Assembly: GCF_900187965.1 (NCBI RefSeq)
Contig: NZ_FZNL01000008.1
Span: 1-64,000, forward strand
Reading direction: 5' to 3'
DNA length: 64,000 nt
From: Flavobacterium sp. ov086
GTDB lineage: Bacteria; Bacteroidota; Bacteroidia; Flavobacteriales; Flavobacteriaceae
Numbering within the stretch: the stretch's first letter is position 1; the number at the start of each line of letters is the position of its first letter. The notes beneath the pieces are model-generated. The model made no database searches and was not told where the DNA came from. It saw nothing but the letters and a program-made list of their open reading frames with translations. Shown here in pieces: positions 52,642 through 61,080 of the stretch. The position numbers and the translations under genes are program-made.

Positions 52642-53526
52642 TTACAATTTAACACCTTTGTTCTTTTGTCTCAAAAATTCTATTAAGTAAGATCCATATC
52701 CAGATTTGACTAAAGGTAGTGCCAATTCTTCAAGTTGAGCATCATTAATAAAACCCTGTCTCCAAGCAATTTCCTCGATACAGCCCACTTTCAAACCTTG
52801 TCTCTCTTCAAGAACCTGAACAAATTGTCCCGCTTGCATTAAACTATTAAACGTTCCGGTATCTAACCAAGCTGTTCCTCTGCTTAAAATACCAACTTTT
52901 AATGCTTCTCGTTCTAAATATACCTTATTCACATCAGTAATTTCATATTCGCCACGAGCGCTAGGTTTTATGTTTTTTGCAATTTCGACAACTGAATTAT
53001 CATAAAAATACAATCCTGGAACTGCAAAACTAGATTTTGGTTCTTCTGGCTTTTCTTCAATAGAAATTGCTTTTAAATTTTCATCAAACTCTACAACTCC
53101 ATAACGCTCAGGATCTGAAACATGGTATGCAAAGACAACTCCTCCATTTGGTTTTGTATTTGACTTCAAGAGTTCCTGCATATTGGACCCAAAAAATATA
53201 TTATCTCCCAAAATTAAAGCTACATCATCATTACCAATAAACTCTTCACCAATTACAAAAGCCTGTGCCAAACCGTTTGGAATAGCCTGCTCAGCATAAC
53301 TAAATTTGCAGCCTAAACTTGATCCGTCTCCTAGTAATTTTTTGAAATTTGGTAAATCATGAGGCGTAGAAATAATTAATATTTCATTAATACCAGCCAT
53401 CATCAAAGTTGATAATGGATAATAAATCATTGGTTTATCGTAAACCGGCATCATTTGCTTGCTCATTGCAAGAGTTAAAGGATGCAATCTTGTACCTGAA
53501 CCCCCAGCTAAAATAATTCCTTTCAT
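52642..53526 (-). CDS. rmlA: Glucose-1-phosphate thymidylyltransferase
   Basis: A 294-residue RmlA, forming dTDP-glucose from glucose-1-phosphate and dTTP, the first step to dTDP-rhamnose and other dTDP-deoxysugars. [16 protein letters not shown] (3-18) is the nucleotide-binding signature; LGDNIFFG (about 107), VVEFDENL and [11 protein letters not shown] are further family blocks. The length is standard for the enzyme. It is followed by the wbpM-like gene and preceded by an 85-bp gap containing a perfect 30-bp palindrome, then rmlD and rmlC. It is cytosolic. Confidence 0.94.
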   Translation of the reverse strand: MKGIILAGGSGTRLHPLTLAMSKQMMPVYDKPMIYYPLSTLMMAGINEILIISTPHDLPNFKKLLGDGSSLGCKFSYAEQAIPNGLAQAFVIGEEFIGNDDVALILGDNIFFGSNMQELLKSNTKPNGGVVFAYHVSDPERYGVVEFDENLKAISIEEKPEEPKSSFAVPGLYFYDNSVVEIAKNIKPSARGEYEITDVNKVYLEREALKVGILSRGTAWLDTGTFNSLMQAGQFVQVLEERQGLKVGCIEEIAWRQGFINDAQLEELALPLVKSGYGSYLIEFLRQKNKGVKL

Positions 53527-53569
53527 ATATTCTGATTTTTTACTCTATATTTTATTAGATATCATTCCA

Positions 53570-53599
53570 TAGCTTTCAAATCTTAAGATTTGAAAGCTA
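53570..53599. repeat. Perfect 30-bp palindrome between rmlD and rmlA
   Basis: The 15-bp half-sites 53570-53584 and 53585-53599 are exactly complementary with no loop, core AATCTTAAGATT. It lies 13 nt beyond the rmlD stop at 53612 (in its transcription direction) and about 44 nt upstream of the rmlA start. There is no T-tract, so a simple terminator is doubtful. Confidence 0.85.
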
Positions 53600-53611
53600 A
53601 ATCATCTTTAT

Positions 53612-54457
53612 TTATACAAACATTTTTCTTAAACTCTCCTTGTAATCCGGTATATTTAAATTATAAATCTCTTTAATTTTTTTCTTATCTAACAACGAGA
53701 ATTCTGGGCGCTTTGCAGGAGTTGGATAAGATGCTGAAGGAATTCCTCCGATTTTACAATGATATCCTCCAAGTTCTTTTATATTCAACGCAAATTCGTA
53801 CCAGCTTATTTCACCTTCGTTTGAATAGTTGTAAATTCCAGGAATCCAATTTGGAGATTCAATAATTTCCATCATTGCTTGTGCCAAATCAGCGGCATAA
53901 GTTGGAGAACCAACTTGGTCATTTACCACATTGATTTCATCTCTTTCCTGCATTAAACGTTGCATTGTCTTAACAAAGTTATTTCCAAATTTACTGTAGA
54001 CCCATGACGTTCTGATAATGATTGAATTCGGATTCTCATTCAAACAAGATATTTCACCAGCTCTCTTACTCGCTCCGTATACATTTATCGGATTTGTTTC
54101 AGCATCTTCATTCAATGCGGTCGAAGAAGATCCGTCAAAAACATAATCAGTAGAAACATGAATCAATTTCACTTCATTCTCCGCGGCATATTTAGCTATT
54201 AACTCGACAGCTAAATGATTAACCCCAAAAGCTATTTCTTTGTCTGCTTCTGCTTTATCTACAGCAGTATAGGCACCGCAATTCAATATTATATCAGGAT
54301 CAATCTCATTTAATTGTTCTTTCAGCAATACTAAATTATCTAAAGTAACTATTGTTCTATTTGCGAAAACCCACTCAAATTGAGGATATTTTGAAGATAA
54401 AACTGTAAGTTCACTACCTAATTGCCCGTTGGCTCCTGTTACAAGAATTTTTTTCAT
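53612..54457 (-). CDS. rmlD: dTDP-4-dehydrorhamnose reductase
   Basis: A 281-residue extended SDR that reduces dTDP-4-keto-L-rhamnose to dTDP-L-rhamnose with NAD(P)H. ILVTGANGQLGSELT (4-18) is the cofactor loop; VDKAEADKEIAFGVN (about 67), HVSTDYVFDGSS (about 100) and YGASKRAGE (catalytic Tyr/Lys, about 128) follow. RTSWVYSKFGNNFVKTM and DQVGSPTYAADLA are further RmlD signatures. Its start shares one base with the rmlC stop, a TAATG junction. Cytosolic. Together with rmlA and rmlC it indicates a dTDP-rhamnose supply. Confidence 0.93.
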   Translation of the reverse strand: MKKILVTGANGQLGSELTVLSSKYPQFEWVFANRTIVTLDNLVLLKEQLNEIDPDIILNCGAYTAVDKAEADKEIAFGVNHLAVELIAKYAAENEVKLIHVSTDYVFDGSSSTALNEDAETNPINVYGASKRAGEISCLNENPNSIIIRTSWVYSKFGNNFVKTMQRLMQERDEINVVNDQVGSPTYAADLAQAMMEIIESPNWIPGIYNYSNEGEISWYEFALNIKELGGYHCKIGGIPSASYPTPAKRPEFSLLDKKKIKEIYNLNIPDYKESLRKMFV

Positions 54458-55005
54458 TAAAATAAACTATTACAATTTTCAATAAAAGGCAAAATTTGAT
54501 CTTTTTCAGAAACGATAGCTTCTTCTAAACTAATTCCCCAATCAATACTCAATGATGGATCATCAAATTTAATTCCGCCTTCAGAGGCTTTATTATAAAA
54601 TTGGTCACATTTGTACATAACAGATGCTGTATCGCTTAGAACTGAAAACCCGTGAGCAAAACCTTGTGGAACAAGTAATTGTTTTTTATTCTCAGCTGAA
54701 AGTAAAACACTAAAAGATTTTCCGTAAGTTGGTGAATCTTTTCTTAAATCTACAGCAACATCAATAATTTCTCCTTCTAAAACACGTACTAATTTTGTTT
54801 GTGCAAAAGGTGGATTTTGGTAATGTAAACCTCGTAATGTTCCTTTTTTAGAGTAGGATTGATTATCCTGAACAAACTCGATATTAATACCAAAATCATT
54901 AAATTTTGTCTTGCTATAAGCTTCAAAAAAAAAGCCTCGTTCGTCTCCAAAAACAGTTGGCTCAATTATTACTAAATCTTGTATAAATGTTTCTTCTACT
55001 TTCAT
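54457..55005 (-). CDS. rmlC: dTDP-4-dehydrorhamnose 3,5-epimerase
   Basis: A 182-residue cupin-fold epimerase acting on dTDP-4-keto-6-deoxyglucose. GDERGFFFEAY (20-30) and TLRGLHYQNPP (56-66, catalytic His61) are clear, with LVPQGFAHGFSVLSD (111-125) and Tyr131 as the likely acid/base partner. The length is standard. It is coupled to rmlD by a one-base overlap and lies 25 nt after the aminotransferase gene. RmlB, which would make its substrate, is not in this window. Confidence 0.93.
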   Translation of the reverse strand: MKVEETFIQDLVIIEPTVFGDERGFFFEAYSKTKFNDFGINIEFVQDNQSYSKKGTLRGLHYQNPPFAQTKLVRVLEGEIIDVAVDLRKDSPTYGKSFSVLLSAENKKQLLVPQGFAHGFSVLSDTASVMYKCDQFYNKASEGGIKFDDPSLSIDWGISLEEAIVSEKDQILPFIENCNSLF

Positions 55006-55030
55006 ATTAAAATATAATTCTTTATTGTTC

Positions 55031-56176
55031 TTATTTTTTATTAAAAAATGTTTTAATCACTTTTTCAATTCTATACTTATCGTCTATCGTTAGATTTGAA
55101 CCAGATGGCAAACACAACCCTTTTTCAAATAGTTCCTCAGCAACTTTAGCACCGTAAAAAGGGTATTTCTCAAAAACTGGTTGCAAATGCAACGGTTTCC
55201 ATAGTGGTCGGCATTCGATATTTTCACTTTCGAAAGCATTTCTCAAATTCTCTTTACTTATATTATTTTCAACATTTGCTTCAATTAAAACCGTGCTAAG
55301 CCAATAATTGGGAAAAAAATCATTGCTCAAAATCTCAAATAAACTAATGCTATCAATATTTTGAAAAATATCTCGATAAAACAAATGATTTTCACGTCTC
55401 AAAGCCACATTTTTATCTAGAATTTTCATTTGCCCTAATCCTATGCCTGCACAAATATTGCTCATTCTATAATTATAACCAATTTCGCTATGTTGGTAAT
55501 GAACTGCTTTATCTTTTGACTGAGTTGCGTAAAAAATAATTTTCTCCTTAGAGTGTTTAGAATTTGTAATCAAAGCCCCTCCACTAGAAGTAGTAATCAT
55601 TTTGTTACCGTTAAAAGAAAAAATGCCATAGGTTCCAAATGTCCCACATTTTTTGCCTTTATATTTACTGCCAAGGGCTTCGGCACTATCTTCAATAATA
55701 GGAATTTCATATCGATCTGCAATTGAATGAATTTCGTCAATTTTATAAGGTGTTCCATACAAATGAACAGCTATAATTGCCTTAGGTTTTTTACCTTTAC
55801 TAATTCTATCTACAATAGCAATTTCAAGATTTCTGGGACAAATATTCCAGGTTTCTAGCTCGCTATCTACAAAAACAGGAATTGCACCTTGATATAATAT
55901 TGGGTTTGCGGATGCCGAAAATGTAAAACTTTGACAAATAACTTCATCCCCAGCTTTTATTCCTAAGAGAACTAATGCCAAGTGAATCGCTGAAGTTCCC
56001 GAATTTAATGCCGCTACATTAACTGTATTTTCCAGGTAATTTTCCAACTTTTTTTCAAAACTATCAACATTTGATCCTCCAGATGTAATCTGATTTAAAT
56101 CAATTGCGTTTTGAACATATTTTTGTTCAAAACCGCTTTGATCTGATAGAGATAAGAAAATTTTTTTTTTATCCAT
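55031..56176 (-). CDS. DegT/DnrJ/EryC1/StrS sugar aminotransferase (PglE/EpsN-like)
   Basis: A 381-residue PLP enzyme that converts a 4-keto-6-deoxy nucleotide sugar to a 4-amino sugar. LNSGTSAIHLAL (58-69) binds the phosphate, EDSAEALGS (162-170, Asp163) contacts the pyridine, and Lys192 in FSFNGNKMITTSSGG forms the Schiff base. The opening IFLSLSDQSGFEQKYVQ and the FNGNK context resemble PglE/EpsN bacillosamine-type enzymes, which fits the PglF-like dehydratase at 50591. A dTDP-4-keto substrate (giving Qui4N/Fuc4N) is also possible given rmlA and the GT56-like gene. It overlaps the upstream cupin gene by 8 nt. Confidence 0.9.
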   Translation of the reverse strand: MDKKKIFLSLSDQSGFEQKYVQNAIDLNQITSGGSNVDSFEKKLENYLENTVNVAALNSGTSAIHLALVLLGIKAGDEVICQSFTFSASANPILYQGAIPVFVDSELETWNICPRNLEIAIVDRISKGKKPKAIIAVHLYGTPYKIDEIHSIADRYEIPIIEDSAEALGSKYKGKKCGTFGTYGIFSFNGNKMITTSSGGALITNSKHSKEKIIFYATQSKDKAVHYQHSEIGYNYRMSNICAGIGLGQMKILDKNVALRRENHLFYRDIFQNIDSISLFEILSNDFFPNYWLSTVLIEANVENNISKENLRNAFESENIECRPLWKPLHLQPVFEKYPFYGAKVAEELFEKGLCLPSGSNLTIDDKYRIEKVIKTFFNKK

Positions 56177-56594
56177 CTATTTTCCAATAATCAAAACTAT
56201 ACCTAACATCGTCGTCTTTAACATCTACGAGTGGTAAAGTTGAAAATGAAAGTAGCTTAGAATCTTTTTCTAATGATTGAATTGCATTGGCATAACCAGC
56301 AGGAATATGAACAATTTTACTATCTAAAGCCGAAACTGTGATAGTTTCTATTTTTAAATTTGATGACGGTTTTTCCCAATTATCAATTTTAACAAAATGG
56401 ATTTTGAAAGACCCACATATGCAATAAAAGTTTTTAGCGTCAAGTTTATGCCCTTGCCATGCGCGAATTGGTTTCTCTTCAGAATTACTAATAACATAGA
56501 ACCTTTCAATATTTCCAAAAGTAAAATCATTTACATAGGAAATACTTCCACGGTCATCTGAAAAATTTCCTCCTTGTATTATTTTAGGATCCAT
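56169..56594 (-). CDS. Cupin-fold sugar isomerase/epimerase-like protein
   Basis: A 141-residue single cupin domain related to dTDP-sugar 3,4-ketoisomerases (FdtA/WxcM-like) and RmlC. QGGNFSDDRGSISYVND (about 7-23), IRAWQGHKLDAKNFYCICGSF (about 43-63, with a His) and HIPAGYANAIQSL (about 96-108) are the recognisable blocks. The last resembles the RmlC PxGxAHG loop, but with Asn-Ala in place of His-Gly. It is likely cytosolic, acting on a nucleotide-linked keto sugar together with the aminotransferase that it overlaps by 8 nt. The exact reaction cannot be fixed; a non-catalytic role is also possible because the usual catalytic His is not obvious. Confidence 0.72.
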   Translation of the reverse strand: MDPKIIQGGNFSDDRGSISYVNDFTFGNIERFYVISNSEEKPIRAWQGHKLDAKNFYCICGSFKIHFVKIDNWEKPSSNLKIETITVSALDSKIVHIPAGYANAIQSLEKDSKLLSFSTLPLVDVKDDDVRYSFDYWKIDG

Positions 56595-56612
56595 TCGAAT
56601 TTAGTTTATTTC

Positions 56613-57596
56613 TTAAATCTTGAATGCCTCAGATTTATTTAGTTTTAACTTGTTCTTGTTTAACAAATAGAACTTCACTGTATAAATCAAAATCAGGGGG
56701 AAAACAATAATTACAAACAATACTACATCATTAATCTTTTGGTATAAAAAAACTACCAAAACAGAAATAGCAAGTTGTACTACAGCATAGTACAGCGATA
56801 CTAATCTGTGTTGTATTTTATATTCATTACTTAAAACCTGATATAAATGCAATCGATGTGCTTCGAAGATATTTTGCTTCAAATACAAACGATGAATAAT
56901 TGTACAAACTGCATCAACTCCATAAACGGCAAGAAATAATAACCAGATTAAGGAATTTGTTGCTAAAACAAGTTTTAATATTAAATAAATAACCCAAAAA
57001 GCAATTGCAATACTTCCAACATCACCTGCAAAACATTTAGCCTTTCTTCTAAAATTAAAAAAAAGAAAAACCAAACTCGCCATCATTGCATATTTTATAA
57101 AATTTGCATCGATAAAAAACTGTATATTTTTATTTACATACAATAACGAACTCATAACTACTAAAGTGTACAAACCCGTTATGCCGTTTATACCATCCAT
57201 AAAGTTATAAGCATTTATTAAGCCAATTGCTAAAATATATGCCGCTGCAATTCCAAAAATATTAATAGAATTGAAAATATTCAGATCATAAAATATTAAT
57301 GTTATTGCAAGAAAATGAATTGAGATTCTAATTTTATTTGACAAACTTTGAATATCATCCCAAAAACTAACTAAACTCACTAATGTAATTCCGGTAAAGA
57401 AAAAATAATTATTTTGAATGTGCTGTACAAAATAAAGTAATGCCGAAAACCAAAAAATGATTCCACCTCCTCTTAAAGTCACTTCAGTGTGTGAACTTCT
57501 TTGATTGGGTTTATCAATAATATTAAAATGATTAGCAACTTTAAAATAAAGCAGCATTAAAATCATTAGAAAGATTCCTAATATTGTATATTCCAT
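56613..57596 (-). CDS. WecA/WbpL/MraY-like undecaprenyl-phosphate sugar-1-phosphate transferase
   Basis: A polytopic PNPT transferase (327 aa from the ATG at 57596) with about eleven membrane helices. It links a HexNAc-1-phosphate to undecaprenyl phosphate, starting lipid-linked glycan synthesis. DKPNQRSSH (28-36), LRGGG, NAYNFMDGINGITG (about 146-159) and AKCFAGDVGSIA (about 203) are the cytoplasmic-loop signatures, including the Asp residues for Mg binding. The frame extends upstream to 57644, but that part overlaps the previous gene and the first membrane helix begins at 57596, 5 nt after the preceding stop. This is the second initiating transferase of the locus. Confidence 0.9.
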   Translation of the reverse strand: MEYTILGIFLMILMLLYFKVANHFNIIDKPNQRSSHTEVTLRGGGIIFWFSALLYFVQHIQNNYFFFTGITLVSLVSFWDDIQSLSNKIRISIHFLAITLIFYDLNIFNSINIFGIAAAYILAIGLINAYNFMDGINGITGLYTLVVMSSLLYVNKNIQFFIDANFIKYAMMASLVFLFFNFRRKAKCFAGDVGSIAIAFWVIYLILKLVLATNSLIWLLFLAVYGVDAVCTIIHRLYLKQNIFEAHRLHLYQVLSNEYKIQHRLVSLYYAVVQLAISVLVVFLYQKINDVVLFVIIVFPLILIYTVKFYLLNKNKLKLNKSEAFKI

Positions 57597-57600
57597 GTAT

Positions 57601-58641
57601 TTAATTAATTCCTTGGATCCAAATGTTTGGTTCACTATTAACAAACAAACATGAAAGCCATCCTTTTAAGGACATTCTTTCATATAAATCTATATCAACT
57701 TCGCTGTAGTCAGATTCAAAAAACTCTTTATTTAGCTTTATGTTCTCACGATCAATAATCAATATGTTATTAGGATTATAGAATTTATACTTTTTAACTT
57801 CAGCGTTTGTAGTAATCATTTTTCTTTTTGCACCTATTGTCTCAAAAGTACGCATTGTTAATCCTTTTTGTCCCGGATGATTTATGTCCAAAACAACTTT
57901 TGATTTTTGATACAGCTTAAATAAATCTTCTCCCTTTAAGCTTGTAAAGCTTAACTTTTTATAATCGAATTCTTTAAATGTGCGATCAAATAACTTTTTA
58001 TAAAAATAAACTAATCTTCCCTGCATAAAGTAATAACAATATGACTTCAAGTGAGTTTTTTCACACCAATCTGCGATACTATTGCTTATTTTATATCTAT
58101 CAGAATGTGCTGTTCCCAAAAAAAGCAAGTCGTTTTTTATTTCTACATTCGAAATAAGATCTATATCCTTATAAAAATCTAAATAAAAAAGTGGCCTAAA
58201 TCCTAATCCATACTTTACAGCATCATCAGAATCAAATGAAAATTTCTTATGAAAATATTTTAAAATGTTCAAAGCATTTTTATTATTCGCAAAAGAGTCC
58301 CAAGTATAAAAAATAAACTCGCATTGAGGTTGAGCTTTTTGAATTTTTTCTAAAAAGAACTCCGGAACAACCTCTCCCTTATTTACGAATAAAAAATCAT
58401 ACTTTTTATCGCTTATGTCGCTTAATATTTTGTTATAATACTTATTTATCTGTAATTGAAGTAAACTCCTTTTAAGTCTAATAATCCCTTTTGTAAAGTT
58501 ACTATTTGAAGGTCGCTCATCGTAATAGTCGACGTTGGCACCTAAAAACTCTAACTTTTTAATAATTTCTTTTTCGAGATTAAAAGTTTGAACAGAAAAG
58601 AATAATATATTTTTATTATTAAGAGCTTCTTCAATTATCAT
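57601..58641 (-). CDS. CgeB-like glycosyltransferase, paralogue of 63093
   Basis: A 346-residue GT-B-like protein related to the CgeB/spore-maturation glycosyltransferase group. The C-terminal donor half has VVLDINHPGQKGLTMRTFETIGAKRKMITTN (about 249-279) and FYNPNNILIIDR (about 288-299). The N-terminal half has VDYYDERPSN (37-46), FLFVNKGEVVPEF and FIFYTWDSF (about 109-117). Every one of these blocks recurs in the partial gene at 63093-64000, so the two are paralogues. It overlaps the epimerase gene upstream by 4 nt and is followed closely by the WecA-like gene. The sugar is unknown. Confidence 0.8.
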   Translation of the reverse strand: MIIEEALNNKNILFFSVQTFNLEKEIIKKLEFLGANVDYYDERPSNSNFTKGIIRLKRSLLQLQINKYYNKILSDISDKKYDFLFVNKGEVVPEFFLEKIQKAQPQCEFIFYTWDSFANNKNALNILKYFHKKFSFDSDDAVKYGLGFRPLFYLDFYKDIDLISNVEIKNDLLFLGTAHSDRYKISNSIADWCEKTHLKSYCYYFMQGRLVYFYKKLFDRTFKEFDYKKLSFTSLKGEDLFKLYQKSKVVLDINHPGQKGLTMRTFETIGAKRKMITTNAEVKKYKFYNPNNILIIDRENIKLNKEFFESDYSEVDIDLYERMSLKGWLSCLFVNSEPNIWIQGIN

Positions 58642-59771
58642 TTTAAAAGACCTTTCTTCTTCATTTCTTCTAGTGACTTACTTAATTTATCCTCCTGGAT
58701 TTCTTGTTGTAATACCCAAGCAGAGAATTTCTCGATTCCTTCTTTAAAATAGACTGAAGGCTCAAATCCTAAAAGTTTTTTAATCTTAGTCAAATCAGCA
58801 TAATTATGACGAATGTCACCTAATCTAAATCTACCTGTTACAGTTACCGGAACATTTATATCATAAGCTTTTATCAATGAGTTTGCAACTTCAAGAACAT
58901 CAGTTGCTACACCTGTACCAACATTAAATACTTGTCCGTTTGCTTCTTCTTTTTCAATTCCAAGAATTGTTGCCGCTACAACATCATCTATAAAAACAAA
59001 ATCTCTTGTTTCTTTTCCATCTTCAAAAATTTGAATTGGATTATTATTTCTAATCTGCGTAGAAAAAATAGATAAAATTCCAGTATATGGATTCGACAAT
59101 GATTGACCAGGTCCGTAAACATTTTGATATCTAAAGCCAACAGGAGCAATTCCTATTGTTGGGCAAACTGTCATAATCATTTGCTCTTGATTTTGCTTTG
59201 TAATTCCATAAACAGATGATGGATGGATTTTAGAATCTTCGTCAGTTGCCAACAATTCAAGCTCTTGGTCATCAAAAAATGTAAGTTCAAAATTCCCAGC
59301 CAACATATCTTTTTCTTTTCTATGGATCGGATATACAATTCCTAATTCTGGATGTTTGTATTTCCCTTCGCCGTATATAGAACGAGAAGAAGCAATAACG
59401 ATTTTTTCAACAGAATTATCACTATTCGCAAGTATATCAAGCATTATAGCTGTTCCTTGAATGTTCACTTCTGTATATTTTTCAATACAATACATTGATT
59501 GACCAGTTCCTGTTTCGGCAGCAAAATGCACTACTACATTTTGATTTTCAAGTGCTTTTGTCCAATCTTCTCTAGAAGTAACAGTTCCCTCAATAAAAGT
59601 AACTTTATCTTTTATACTCTTAAAAAGTGGAGAAGTAACTTCTGGATTTTCACCGTGTATTTGTTTTGAAAGATTATCCAAAACTGTAATTTTATGTCCT
59701 TTTTCTATAAGTTTAAGGGCCAAATTGCTTCCGATGAAACCAGCTCCTCCAGTAATTAAAATGTTTTTCAT
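58638..59771 (-). CDS. NAD-dependent nucleotide-sugar epimerase/dehydratase
   Basis: A 377-residue extended SDR. ILITGGAGFIGSNLAL (4-19) binds NAD, LDNLSKQIHGENP (about 36-48) is the adenine-ribose region, and YGITKQNQEQM (about 193) contains the catalytic Tyr-x3-Lys. VYGPGQSLSNPYTGILSIF and ETRDFVFIDDVV are further epimerase blocks. The DNLS-x-Q-IHG region recalls, from memory, dTDP-L-rhamnose 4-epimerase-like enzymes, which would give 6-deoxy-L-talose and would fit the rml genes; this is tentative. It does not look like RmlB, whose active site carries an Asp-Glu pair. It overlaps the following gene by 4 nt and is cytosolic. Confidence 0.82.
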   Translation of the reverse strand: MKNILITGGAGFIGSNLALKLIEKGHKITVLDNLSKQIHGENPEVTSPLFKSIKDKVTFIEGTVTSREDWTKALENQNVVVHFAAETGTGQSMYCIEKYTEVNIQGTAIMLDILANSDNSVEKIVIASSRSIYGEGKYKHPELGIVYPIHRKEKDMLAGNFELTFFDDQELELLATDEDSKIHPSSVYGITKQNQEQMIMTVCPTIGIAPVGFRYQNVYGPGQSLSNPYTGILSIFSTQIRNNNPIQIFEDGKETRDFVFIDDVVAATILGIEKEEANGQVFNVGTGVATDVLEVANSLIKAYDINVPVTVTGRFRLGDIRHNYADLTKIKKLLGFEPSVYFKEGIEKFSAWVLQQEIQEDKLSKSLEEMKKKGLLK

Positions 59772-59781
59772 GATTTTTCTT

Positions 59782-60360
59782 CTATTTATCTAAAAATGTA
59801 CCATCGGGATGTGTTCTATCCCAATTTTGATTGCTAATATTATATCTTTTGACAATTCTTGCTGGTGATCCCACTATAACAGAATAATCTGGAAAAGCTC
59901 CCTTTACAACACTGTTTGCTCCAACCACACATTGCTTTCCTAAAATTGTTCCAGCTTGGATACAAGCTCCGATGCCAATAAAACAATTTTCACCAATTTG
60001 AGTTTCTTTAATTATATATTTCTGCTTTAATATATGGACTCCAATTTCCTCATAATCATGATCAATGTTAGTTATAAAAACATTTGCCAGAATAGTTGTG
60101 GATTTTCCAATAACTAAATTTGAAGATGACGTAATGTGAACATTTTGTCCAATAGAAACATCATCCTGAATTTTTATTACTCCATTTTCTCCATGAGTTT
60201 CCATTCTTACTTGAGGATAAATCCTAACATATTTGCCAATGAAAATTTTCCTGCTTCCTTTTATAATTACTGGTTTCCCAATATATGTAGGGAATTGAAT
60301 TTTTCCAAAAAAAGGGGCATATAGAAAAGCTCTTAGCGCCCAAAAAAATTTGTAAATCAT
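59782..60360 (-). CDS. Hexapeptide-repeat acyltransferase (WbbJ-like)
   Basis: A 192-residue left-handed beta-helix acyltransferase. Hexapeptide repeats run from about 60 to 170 (IKIQDDVSIGQNVHIT, NLVIGKSTTILANVFI, GENCFIGIGACIQAG, CVVGANSVVKGAFP), with a protruding NIDHDYE loop (about 97-103) containing the catalytic His. The SPARIVKRYN end is typical of sugar O-acetyltransferases of the maltose/WbbJ type. It overlaps the upstream GT2 gene by 4 nt. It probably acetylates a sugar of the polysaccharide; N-acylation of an amino sugar is a second possibility because a 4-aminotransferase is encoded in the locus. Confidence 0.87.
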   Translation of the reverse strand: MIYKFFWALRAFLYAPFFGKIQFPTYIGKPVIIKGSRKIFIGKYVRIYPQVRMETHGENGVIKIQDDVSIGQNVHITSSSNLVIGKSTTILANVFITNIDHDYEEIGVHILKQKYIIKETQIGENCFIGIGACIQAGTILGKQCVVGANSVVKGAFPDYSVIVGSPARIVKRYNISNQNWDRTHPDGTFLDK

Positions 60361-61076
60361 TTTTGTGTTTTAATAATTAAAACTCGAATCAATCCGTAGT
60401 AAAGTAGTTGAAATCTATACTCGAGTTTTTGATATAAAGATAAATGCGATTGAGACAAAGTATTTGAATTAGTTTCATTGTGCCTTCTATAGTACATGCA
60501 GGGCGTTTCAATAAATTTAACCTTATAACATAGTTCAGAAATAAAACCAAACCACCAGTCATGAAACAATAACAAATTTTCTGGCATTGGAAGAATTTCT
60601 TTTAAAATTTCTTTTCTAAATGCCAAACAGCATCCCAGATAGCTACTTCTATAAAAATTTTTGAAAAATCCTTTTCCAGATTTCGCCACTTGAAAATAAG
60701 AATTTTGAACAATATTATTAGAATCGTCAGTTACTATACAATTAGAAACAACTAAATCATATGTTTTTAATTCATTAACACAAGTTTCAACTTTATTTGG
60801 CAACCAAACATCATCTTGATCTGCAAGAAAAACATAATCACCTTTAGCATTCTTTAAAGCATTTTGAAAGTTATGATTAACTCCTTTTTTGGAATAATTC
60901 TTTACAATCAAAATTCGTGGATCTTCAAATTCCTTAATAATTTTTAAAGTATTATCGCTCGAACCATCATCCGAAACAACAATTTCATCCTCTAGCTTTA
61001 GCTGTACAAGAATAGAATTTATTTGCTCTTTAATATACTTTTCGCCATTATATGTGGCTATACACACTGAAACCAT
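60357..61076 (-). CDS. Family 2 glycosyltransferase
   Basis: A compact 239-residue GT2 enzyme. VSVCIATYNGEKYIKEQINSIL-type opening (2-23), IVVSDDGSSDNTLKII (about 33-48) and VFLADQDDVWLPNKV (about 82-96) are very typical of rhamnosyl/galactosyl GT2s in O-antigen loci. HDWWFGFI (about 167) and YYRRHNETNS (about 205) complete the acceptor side. It overlaps the downstream acetyltransferase gene by 4 nt and begins 4 nt after the polymerase-like gene. A rhamnosyltransferase role would fit the rml genes but is not shown. Confidence 0.88.
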   Translation of the reverse strand: MVSVCIATYNGEKYIKEQINSILVQLKLEDEIVVSDDGSSDNTLKIIKEFEDPRILIVKNYSKKGVNHNFQNALKNAKGDYVFLADQDDVWLPNKVETCVNELKTYDLVVSNCIVTDDSNNIVQNSYFQVAKSGKGFFKNFYRSSYLGCCLAFRKEILKEILPMPENLLLFHDWWFGFISELCYKVKFIETPCMYYRRHNETNSNTLSQSHLSLYQKLEYRFQLLYYGLIRVLIIKTQK

Positions 61077-61080
61077 TTTA

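Noticed and set aside
58638..59771. The SDR at 58638 as the missing RmlB
   Set aside because: It lacks the Asp-Glu active-site pair typical of dTDP-glucose 4,6-dehydratases and resembles 4-epimerases instead.
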